From contig JAEXZY010000038.1 of the NCBI GenBank assembly GCA_023404955.1, forward strand, positions 39,269 to 103,268: 64,000 bases of DNA, read 5' to 3'. The notes under the pieces are model-generated. The model did not search any database. It saw only the letters and a list, made by a program, of their open reading frames with translations, and was not told the DNA's origin. Shown in pieces: positions 16,809 to 24,215 of this stretch; within the stretch, counting starts at the first letter, position 1; every line of letters starts with the position of its first letter. The translations under genes and the position numbers were made by a program. The DNA comes from Actinomycetes bacterium (GTDB lineage Bacteria > Actinomycetota > Actinomycetes > Mycobacteriales > Mycobacteriaceae).

Positions 16809-16836
16809 CCCGTGCCCCTCCTCGACGACGCGTCGT

Positions 16837-16998
16837 GTGCATCACCGCGCGGCCAGGTTCTTCATCGCCGTCGATATCGAGCACTCCGCCGCGCACGGCG
16901 ACCTCGGCGCATTCGGCGACATGCTCAAACGATTCGCGGGCTCGAACGGTGATCGACCCATGACCGGACAGGAGAAAGGGGCATGGTGGTGGCAGTGA
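16837..16998 (+). pseudogene. C-terminal remnant of a hotdog thioesterase
   Basis: A short frame from GTG 16837 encodes FFIAVDIEHSAAHGDLGAF and GDMLKRF. This aligns with the last 35 residues of the thioesterase at 12124-12636 (VFIVVSPEHFAAHGD, AFGDLLEQF). The rest of the fold is missing, so this is the tail of a deleted paralogue between the P450 and the intact thioesterase. The frame runs on to a stop overlapping the next start. Confidence 0.65.
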
Positions 16999-17435
16999 CA
17001 TTCGCGCACTTCGATGAGCAGATCGCCGACCAGCTGCTCAGATCGCCGAACACAGCAGGTGGACTGTCGAGGTTTCTGAGCTTTCGGCACACCGAACTCG
17101 CCGCCGGTCGGCTGGTGGCAGAGATGGAAACCCGTGCCGAACTGCTCACACCCTTCGGCACCCTGCACGGCGGATGTCTATCGGCGATGGTCGACCACTG
17201 TCTCGGAGTCGTGTTCTACCCCGTCATTCCGGCCGGATCATGGGTCGCCACCACCGAATTCAAGCTAAACCTGCTGCGACCCGTGTCCACCGGTGTGTGT
17301 GTCGCCGTCACCGACATCGTGTCGCTGGGCAAGCGCAGTGGAGTGGCGCGCATCGACATTAGCAACGGCGACAAAGCCGTCTGCGTAGCCCAGGGCACGG
17401 TCACGATCGTGAACGCCGCGGGCAACGCACTATGA
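16983..17435 (+). CDS. PaaI-type hotdog thioesterase
   Basis: 150 aa, ATG preceded by GAGAAAGGGG. Hotdog motif TPFGTLHGGCLSAMVDHCLG, then FKLNLLRPV and a C-terminal strand AVCVAQGTVTIVN. Compared with the first thioesterase it lacks the CxxC head, so the two differ in lineage. Probably cleaves an acyl-CoA made in the P450 branch. Confidence 0.87.
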   Translation: MVVAVTFAHFDEQIADQLLRSPNTAGGLSRFLSFRHTELAAGRLVAEMETRAELLTPFGTLHGGCLSAMVDHCLGVVFYPVIPAGSWVATTEFKLNLLRPVSTGVCVAVTDIVSLGKRSGVARIDISNGDKAVCVAQGTVTIVNAAGNAL

Positions 17436-17493
17436 AGGCGCTTGCTGCCGGGCCCACGCTTCGGGCGGACGACGATCTCGCCAGGAAGGTGTC

Positions 17494-18384
17494 ATGACCT
17501 CCGCCGTGCAGCATCGGGTCCGAACCCAGGACGGGATCGCCCTGGCTGCGGACTGCTACGGCCACGATGACGCCCGTCCCGTCGTGCTGCTCCTGCACGG
17601 CGGCGGCCAGAACCGGCACGCGTGGAGCACTTCAGCGCGTCGCCTCCACGCATGCGGATACACAGTCGTCGCCTACGACACCCGCGGTCACGGCGACAGC
17701 GACTGGGACCCAGCCGGCAGGTACGACATCGAGCGACTCGCGACCGATCTTCTCGCCGTGCGCGAGCACTTCAGCGCCTATACCGCCCCTGCGGTCGTAG
17801 GTGCATCCCTTGGGGGCATGACCGTGCTCGGCACGCATCTGTTGACATCCGGGGCGTCGTGGGCGGCGGTCGTCCTGGTCGACGTCACCCCGCGACTTGA
17901 ATTCCAGGGCGCCCGTCGCGTGGTGACGTTCATGGCCGCACATCCCGATGGCTTTAGCACCCTCTCTGACGCCGCAGAGGTGATCGCCGCGTACAACCCC
18001 CATCGCTCGCGCCCGGCCAACGTCGACGGCCTGCGCAAGGTGCTACGGCAGCGTCACGACGGCCGCTGGATCTGGCGGTGGGACCCGGCATTCATTCACT
18101 CCAACTTCGACTTTCTCCGCGACGAATCGACCACGGGAACGGAGCAATTCGACGCAATCAGCCACCTGCTGATCGACGGAGCCCGACGGGTCAATGCCCC
18201 AACACTTCTCGTAAGGGGCCTCTTGTCCGACGTGGTCTCCCAAGCCACCGTCGACGAGTTCAAGCAACTGGTTCCCCACGCCGAGACCGTCGACGTATCC
18301 GGCACCGGACACATGATCGCCGGCGACGACAACGACGCCTTCGGCTGCGCCGTCACCGAGTTCCTCGGCCGGAACCTCCTGTAG
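17494..18384 (+). CDS. Alpha/beta hydrolase
   Basis: 296 aa, ATG after AGGAAGG. Oxyanion motif LLLHGGGQNRHAW, nucleophile elbow GASLGG, acid in VRGLLSDVVS and His in SGTGHMIAGDD. Fifty-eight bases separate it from the thioesterase, same strand. No signal peptide. Could be an esterase or a C-C hydrolase; the context suggests it acts on an oxidised product of the P450 or LLM enzyme. Confidence 0.87.
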   Translation: MTSAVQHRVRTQDGIALAADCYGHDDARPVVLLLHGGGQNRHAWSTSARRLHACGYTVVAYDTRGHGDSDWDPAGRYDIERLATDLLAVREHFSAYTAPAVVGASLGGMTVLGTHLLTSGASWAAVVLVDVTPRLEFQGARRVVTFMAAHPDGFSTLSDAAEVIAAYNPHRSRPANVDGLRKVLRQRHDGRWIWRWDPAFIHSNFDFLRDESTTGTEQFDAISHLLIDGARRVNAPTLLVRGLLSDVVSQATVDEFKQLVPHAETVDVSGTGHMIAGDDNDAFGCAVTEFLGRNLL

Positions 18385-18517
18385 GTCGCGACGTTGGTCG
18401 AGCACCATCGATCGGCCAGTAGTCAGAACCGATCTTGACTTCACAGCGCGCGAAGCGGAGCCCATGAAGTGTTCTTCGGTTAAGGCCGACTTTGAACTGT
18501 GCCGGGCTCTGGTCGAG

Positions 18518-19387
18518 CTAGACGCCACTACGCACTTGCTGGCCACCATCGGCGTCGAAGAGTTCCTTGGTCCAGCGTTCGAGGATTTCTGCGCTGTCCC
18601 AGTCGTCGGGATGAAATCCGGCGCGGGTGTAGGAGCGAAAGCGCGCAATTGCTGCTGGGCTGAATAGCGGGTTATGACGGAAGGCTCGAAGGCTGCGCAG
18701 CAAGCGCACCGGGTTGTAGGCGGAACGGTCACCAGCCAGAGAGCGGGTGGTCTGGATGACCAACTCGCTGAACAAGAGGAGGCTGGCGATCCGCATCCCC
18801 CAGACCCTGGTGCGTTCGCTTCCACCGACCGTCTCGTAGACATCGAAAGCAACGGCCTTATGCTCGCATTCTTCCAGTGCGTGCCAGAGCAGAATAGGCC
18901 GCACTTCGGTGTCGCCGATCAGTTCTTGAGCTTCGTCGCTGGTGAGAATGATCTCGGCGAATGTCGCCGTGTAGTGCTCGAGGGCGGCCGTCACAGCCAG
19001 GCGCATCTTGGGAGAAAAACGCTTCTCAAGTCGGCCAACCAGCTTCTTGACATGCCGATCGATCCCCTCGGTGGGATAGCCCATTGCTTGAAGCCGATCG
19101 TTGAGCAGCCGATGCTGGTGTCGGTGGGTGGCCTCTTGTGCGATAAACCCCTTGACCGCCTCCTTGAGGTCAGCGTCGCTGATGTGGTCCCGGTACTCGC
19201 GGACTGACCGGATAAAGAAGTCTTCGCCTTCGGGGAACGTGGCCGACAAGGTGGACACAAAGTGGCTCATCACCAAGTCGCCATCAACGAAGTGCTGCCG
19301 ACTGGTCCCAGCAGGCATATCGAATCGAACACGGCGGGGCTTCGGGACGACCCGTGCGGTGGGCCGTGTGGACGAATCGTCGCTCAT
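18518..19387 (-). CDS. Metal-dependent hydrolase family protein (PF10118, ferritin-like)
   Basis: 289 aa. All-helical, with putative metal ligands spread as EATHRHQH, AALEHYTATFAE and HALEECEHKAVAFDVY, the pattern of the family named metal-dependent hydrolase, which resembles di-iron proteins. Mycobacteria have several paralogues of unknown substrate. It is divergent from the TetR gene at 19465 and lies next to a dyad (19422-19443), so it is probably that regulator's target. Confidence 0.8.
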   Translation of the reverse strand: MSDDSSTRPTARVVPKPRRVRFDMPAGTSRQHFVDGDLVMSHFVSTLSATFPEGEDFFIRSVREYRDHISDADLKEAVKGFIAQEATHRHQHRLLNDRLQAMGYPTEGIDRHVKKLVGRLEKRFSPKMRLAVTAALEHYTATFAEIILTSDEAQELIGDTEVRPILLWHALEECEHKAVAFDVYETVGGSERTRVWGMRIASLLLFSELVIQTTRSLAGDRSAYNPVRLLRSLRAFRHNPLFSPAAIARFRSYTRAGFHPDDWDSAEILERWTKELFDADGGQQVRSGV

Positions 19388-19421
19388 GTTGTTCTCCCAT
19401 TCGCCAAGGACGCGCTGTCAA

Positions 19422-19443
19422 TCTGACTCTAAGCCTTGTCAGA
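19422..19443 (+). promoter_or_regulatory. Inverted repeat between the PF10118 gene and its TetR
   Basis: TCTGAC-N10-GTCAGA, extendable to 8-base arms with one mismatch. It is placed between divergent starts at 19387 and 19465, which is where a TetR operator is expected. Confidence 0.5.
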
Positions 19444-19464
19444 ATTAGATGGCAAGCTATCCAC

Positions 19465-20127
19465 GTGGTTTCGGCGCGGGTGTATAGCGGAATGTCCGCC
19501 GAGGAGCGTCACCGGAACCGGCGCACCCGTCTCATCGAGGCCGCAACGGAGTTGATCGGCACGCGCGGCGTTGCCGCCGCCACTGTGACTGCCGTCTGCG
19601 CTGAATCGGGTGTCACGTCACGGTACTTCTACCAGCACTTCTCCGACCGAGACGCACTCCTGCGGGCTGTCTACCAGCAGCTCTATGCCACCTTCCAGGA
19701 GGTGATAGTCGACGCGATCCCCGATGCCGGCGAGCCACCGGAGGTATTGGCGTACGCGCCAATCCGCAGGCTGGTCGGCATGATCGACAACGACCCGCGG
19801 CTGGGTCGGATCCTGTTCGTGGAATCTGCAACCGAGCCGCTGCTCCGAGAGCTACGCAGCGAACTAATGGCAGGTTTCACCGACCTTGTCTTGCGCGAAG
19901 CCAGACTTCACCTCGACATCGCCGACTCTGCCGTGGGGGTTGCCCATTTGGCTTCGACCTTGGGCGTGGGAGGGCTATTCGAAGTCTTGCGCCGCCGACT
20001 CGACGGAGAACTGGAATTCACCACAGATGAACTCGTTCAGCACTGCGCAGGTTTCCTGGGCAGCCTAGGCAATTACGTGCTGCTGCAGAACACGGGCCAG
20101 TCGGCCACAACCGAAGCGCAAACCTAG
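19465..20127 (+). CDS. TetR-family regulator
   Basis: 220 aa from GTG 19465. This start keeps the N-terminal RVYSGMSAEERHRNRR segment typical of this subfamily; ATG 19492 would cut it. No ribosome site precedes either, so the message may be leaderless. HTH: IGTRGVAAATVTAVCAE, GVTSRYFYQHFSDRDALLRA. The C-terminal domain contains DPRLGRILFVESATEPLLRE. Probably governs the divergent PF10118 gene. Confidence 0.85.
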   Translation: MVSARVYSGMSAEERHRNRRTRLIEAATELIGTRGVAAATVTAVCAESGVTSRYFYQHFSDRDALLRAVYQQLYATFQEVIVDAIPDAGEPPEVLAYAPIRRLVGMIDNDPRLGRILFVESATEPLLRELRSELMAGFTDLVLREARLHLDIADSAVGVAHLASTLGVGGLFEVLRRRLDGELEFTTDELVQHCAGFLGSLGNYVLLQNTGQSATTEAQT

Positions 20128-20457
20128 AGCTAGCGGCCCCGCTACGCGATGTGGCCGTGCGTGCGCCCGACGACCAACGTCCGAGAACAGCAACAGCAAG
20201 ACCCTGAACGGCATCCAAGGCCAGTGTCGTCGACTTACAGCGTCAGCCCTGGCTTCCAGAAACCCACTGAGTGTTCGATCATTCCTCTGCCCACTGCGAC
20301 CGTCGGCCCGGTCCCGACTCGATAGCGGTCGCCGGCCCCTTCGCCAGCCGCGCGCTTTGCGCGGCCTGGCGACGACGGCCCCGCCACCACTTGCACTACA
20401 TGCGGTAGCGTAGCGATACCGATAGTATCGCTACGATTCGCTACTAGTGGAGGCCCA
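20128..20457. promoter_or_regulatory. Leader region of the MmpL gene
   Basis: 330 bases without a gene. Its last 60 bases hold the perfect operator copy 3 (20410-20434) and extra GTAGCG/CGCTAC half-sites at 20405-20410 and 20439-20444. The first 270 bases show no motif I can support. Confidence 0.55.
20410..20434 (+). promoter_or_regulatory. Operator copy 3 (perfect palindrome)
   Basis: GTAGCGATAC-cgata-GTATCGCTAC, 10-base arms with no mismatch. It lies 23 bases before the MmpL start. It shares core, spacer length and much flanking sequence with 12093-12117 and 13301-13325. Confidence 0.85.
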
Positions 20458-23400
20458 GTGACCGACGGCACTGCAGATTCCCCAGGCCAGGCCACGCGCC
20501 GTGGCCAGCGGGACAACGGATCCCCCAACCCGGCCGAAACCCGCGAGTACAGCGAACGGTTGGCAGCGCTAGCCCGATTCACCCTCCGACACAAAGCGCT
20601 GGTCATCGGGGTATGGCTAGGCGCCGCGGTCGTCCTCGCGTTGCTGTTCCCCCAGCTAGAAACCGTGGTGCGCCAACAGTCGGTGGACCTCATCCCTCGC
20701 GATGCGCCGTCCTTGCAGACGGTTGACCGCATGAGCGCCGCTTTCGGCGAAGAAGGCTCAAAAACCATGGTGTTCGTCGCCATGGAAGACCCCAATGGCT
20801 TGACTCCGACTGCACGGCAGCGCTACGGCGAACTCGTGCGCCGGTTGCAGGGCGAAGGCAACCACGTCCTGCTGGTGCAGGACCTACTGTCCGATCCGAT
20901 TACCGAAGCCCAGGCAGTCAGCGCCGACCGCAAAGCTTGGTACCTGCCCGTAGGTGTCACCGGCACCCTCGGAGACCCCACGGCCGCCGAATCGGTAAAC
21001 GCGGTGCGCAACATCGCCGCCGAGGTCTTCACCGGCTCGACCACGACTGTGCAAGTGACGGGACCACCGGCAACCTTCAGCGACATGATCGCATCCGCCG
21101 AGCACGACCTGCTGCTGATCTCAATCGCTACCGCGGGCGTGATCGCCCTGATCCTGCTGATCGTCTACCGGTCGGTGTTCACCGCGCTGTTACCGCTGCT
21201 AGTAATCGGGTTGAGCCTGGCAGTCGGGCGCGGCGTGCTGTCCGCCCTCGGCGAGATGGGCATGCCCGTCTCCCAGTTCACCGTCGCCTTCATGACTGCG
21301 ATCCTGCTCGGCGCGGGAACCGACTACACCGTATTTCTGATCAGCCGATACCACGAACAGCGCCGCGCCCAAGTACCCGCCGATCAGGCCGTCATCCACG
21401 CCACCGCCAGCATCGGGCGCGTCATCCTCGCCTCCGCCGCCACCGTCGCACTCGCGTTCCTGGCCATGGTCTTCGCGCGGCTCAGCGTCTTCGCCGCCCT
21501 TGGCCCCGCGTGTGCCATCGCCGTACTGTTCGGATTTCTGGCCACCGTAACCCTGCTGCCACCGGTGCTGTCGCTAGCCGCCAAACGCGGCATCGGTGAA
21601 CCCAAACCCGATCGCACCCGCCGCTACTGGAACAGCGTCGCCGTCGCCGTGGTCCGCCGTCCCGTGCCACTACTCATCGTCAGCCTGGTCATCTTGCTCG
21701 CCCTGTCGGCAGCGGCAGCAACCATCAAAATCAGCTACGACGACCGCAAGGGCCAACCAGACACCACGGCCAGCAACCTGGGCTACCACCTGCTGGACCG
21801 CCACTTCCGCAAAGACGTCGTCATCAGCGAATTCCTCGTCGTGGAAAATCCGACCGACATGCGGACCGGCAAAGGACTGGCCGATCTTGACGAGATGGCC
21901 TCCCGCGTCTCCCAGATCCCCGGCGTCACCAAGGTTTCCGGAGTCACCCGCCCCACCGGAGAGCGCCTCGACCAAGCAGAACTGGCCTGGCAGAACGGCC
22001 AGATCGGCGACAAAATGGCCGGCGCCGTCGCCGAGGGCAACTCCCGCAAGGACGACCTCACCAAACTCACCGACGGCGCCGACCAGCTCGCCGACGGCCT
22101 CGCCCAACTCGACAGCACCGTGCGCACCGCCTTCACACCACTAGCCGGAATCCTCACCCAAGCCCAATCCGCAGGAACTCAGGTCAACCAATTCCGGCCG
22201 CTGCTGCAACAACTTTCCGCCACTGCCCCCGCCGTCGACCAAGCCATCCAATCCGGCCCAGGACTACGACCGCTGGCCAACCAAGCCCAAAACGCAATCA
22301 CTCAACTCGACCCACTCGTCGGCGCCCTCAACACCTCACCCTGGTGCGCCACCACCCCACAATGCGCCCAAATCCGCAACCAGGTCCAGATCCTGGTCAC
22401 TCTGCGCGACAACGGATTCTTCAACCAAATCGCCGACCTCGGGGACCGCTACGATCCCGCCACCAATGCCACCGTTGGTGGCACCCTCGCCAACGTCCAG
22501 AACGCAGTCGCCTCACTGGACAAGGCATTCGGAGCCCTGGGTGACCCCGCCGACCTGACCACAAATCTCCGCCGATTGCAGGACGGAATCGGACAGCTGG
22601 CCTCCGGCGCCCAAGCACTCGCCACCGGCGTCCGCACCCTCGCCGACAGCAACATCGAAATGCTGTCCGGCATGAGCCAGATCGCCACCCAACTACAGAA
22701 CTCCTCGCGCGCAGCGGCCGACTCCGACTCCTCGAGCGGTTTCTACCTGCCCGCCAACGCATTCGAGAACCGGCAATTCACCGACGTCGCCGAACAATTC
22801 CTCTCACCGGACGGCAAAACAGCGCGGTTCATGATCGAAAGCAGCCACGACCCATACAGCGTTGAAGCCATGGACCTCGCCAGCCGCATCACCGACACCG
22901 CCAACACCGCACGACCCAACACGTCACTCGCCGACGCCACCGTGTCCGTAGCCGGCTTCCCCGCCGTCAACTCCGATATCCAACGACTCCTCTGGGCCGA
23001 CTTCGCACAACTAGCCATCGCCACCATCATCATCGTCGGCGTCATCCTGGTCCTACTACTGCGCGCACTCCTAGCACCGCTCTACCTACTAGGCACCGTC
23101 GTGCTCAACTACCTCGCATCACTCGGCATCGGCGTCGTAGTCTTCCAATGGGGACTGGGCCACGAAATCGCCTGGCCCGTACCGCTGCTGGCGTTCATCA
23201 TCCTCGTCGCCGTCGGCGCCGACTACAACATGCTGCTCGTCTCACGGCTCCGCGAAGAATCCGGAACCAACATCCGCGTCGGCGTCCTGCGCACCGTGGC
23301 AAACACCGGAGCCGTCATCACCTCCGCTGGCCTCATATTCGCCGCCAGCATGTTCGGCCTCATGGTCGGCTCAGTCGCCATCATGATCCAAGCCGGCCTC

Positions 23401-23580
23401 ATCATCGGCTTCGGGCTGCTGCTCGACACCTTCCTCGTGCGCACCCTCACCGTGCCCGCCATCGCCACACTCCTACGCGAAGCCAGCTGGTGGCCCACCA
23501 AAGCAACAAACCCGCGACCCGGTCAGACCAACCCAGGAGGCATTAAGGACGCACCTCACGTGCTGGTCCAGGAGAGGTGA
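20458..23580 (+). CDS. MmpL-family RND transporter
   Basis: 1040 aa, GTG start after GGAGG. Two MmpL halves: helix 1 near residues 45-65, first loop domain (about 70-210), then helices with GAGTDYTVFLISRY; a second helix, a long Ala/Gln-rich loop (about 440-830, with a Cys pair in CATTPQCAQ) and the last helices with GADYNMLLVSRLREE. These Asp-Tyr motifs are the proton-relay sites of the family. Exports a lipid or drug across the inner membrane by proton-motive force. No mmpS gene is adjacent. Its operator shows it is regulated with the thioesterase/KstR-like operon 8 kb away. Confidence 0.93.
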   Translation: MTDGTADSPGQATRRGQRDNGSPNPAETREYSERLAALARFTLRHKALVIGVWLGAAVVLALLFPQLETVVRQQSVDLIPRDAPSLQTVDRMSAAFGEEGSKTMVFVAMEDPNGLTPTARQRYGELVRRLQGEGNHVLLVQDLLSDPITEAQAVSADRKAWYLPVGVTGTLGDPTAAESVNAVRNIAAEVFTGSTTTVQVTGPPATFSDMIASAEHDLLLISIATAGVIALILLIVYRSVFTALLPLLVIGLSLAVGRGVLSALGEMGMPVSQFTVAFMTAILLGAGTDYTVFLISRYHEQRRAQVPADQAVIHATASIGRVILASAATVALAFLAMVFARLSVFAALGPACAIAVLFGFLATVTLLPPVLSLAAKRGIGEPKPDRTRRYWNSVAVAVVRRPVPLLIVSLVILLALSAAAATIKISYDDRKGQPDTTASNLGYHLLDRHFRKDVVISEFLVVENPTDMRTGKGLADLDEMASRVSQIPGVTKVSGVTRPTGERLDQAELAWQNGQIGDKMAGAVAEGNSRKDDLTKLTDGADQLADGLAQLDSTVRTAFTPLAGILTQAQSAGTQVNQFRPLLQQLSATAPAVDQAIQSGPGLRPLANQAQNAITQLDPLVGALNTSPWCATTPQCAQIRNQVQILVTLRDNGFFNQIADLGDRYDPATNATVGGTLANVQNAVASLDKAFGALGDPADLTTNLRRLQDGIGQLASGAQALATGVRTLADSNIEMLSGMSQIATQLQNSSRAAADSDSSSGFYLPANAFENRQFTDVAEQFLSPDGKTARFMIESSHDPYSVEAMDLASRITDTANTARPNTSLADATVSVAGFPAVNSDIQRLLWADFAQLAIATIIIVGVILVLLLRALLAPLYLLGTVVLNYLASLGIGVVVFQWGLGHEIAWPVPLLAFIILVAVGADYNMLLVSRLREESGTNIRVGVLRTVANTGAVITSAGLIFAASMFGLMVGSVAIMIQAGLIIGFGLLLDTFLVRTLTVPAIATLLREASWWPTKATNPRPGQTNPGGIKDAPHVLVQER

Positions 23581-24215
23581 AAAGCGAACAGAGCAATACC
23601 CGGCGCTACATGCCGACCAGCGTGAAGGCGTATTCACCCCGAATGAATACGACCCCTGCGCCGGTACAGTCGGCCGGTTATCGACGGACGATATTCGGAA
23701 CGCCGCCAAGCCGGCGCGTCGCGGCCTCCCCACGGCGCGAGGATGGCGAGGACCCCCGACGTCAGACATCTTTGGTAGGAGACGCTCGATTTGCCATCGC
23801 GAAAGGCGCACACTGGCAGTCGATGTTCTATACCTGCCGGTGCACCTCAAGGCGTCCGCTGTCTGACATATTCAAAAACCGGTGGTGGCGTTGGCGTCTG
23901 AATCATGCTCAGCCTCCGACGCTCATGCTCGACGCGCCGCTTTTCGGTGGAAGAAGCCGAGAAGCGAAGCAGCCTGGCGGGCCGTTGGAAGGCTCCGTTT
24001 CCTTGGCGACGGTGGCCAAACCTCGAACACCTCGACGCGTGCGCGCGGGGCTGCGGAACTGAGCGTGATGACACCATTCGGGCTCGCCCTGCTCCAATAA
24101 CGCGCCAAAATTGGGCCGCTAAAGACTGTGGCTCGGATAGCGAAAGTTGTTGCGGGGAGACCATCGCTACGAAGCGTTGCGCCGCGAAACTGACTCCCCA
24201 GACGGAAGTTCTCCG
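23581..24215. other. Intergenic region between MmpL and the ATPase gene
   Basis: About 635 bases between convergent genes. An inverted repeat CGTATTCA-N7-TGAATACG at 23629-23651, 49 bases after the MmpL stop, may form a hairpin but lacks a T-run. The overlapping frames (23577-24062 plus, 23847-24164 minus) have no motif or ribosome site. Base composition is less biased than in neighbouring genes. This may be an old junction between two acquired blocks. Confidence 0.45.
23629..23651 (+). terminator. Inverted repeat after the MmpL gene
   Basis: CGTATTCA-ccccgaa-TGAATACG, 8-base perfect arms. Possible factor-assisted terminator; equally it could be a protein site. Confidence 0.35.
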
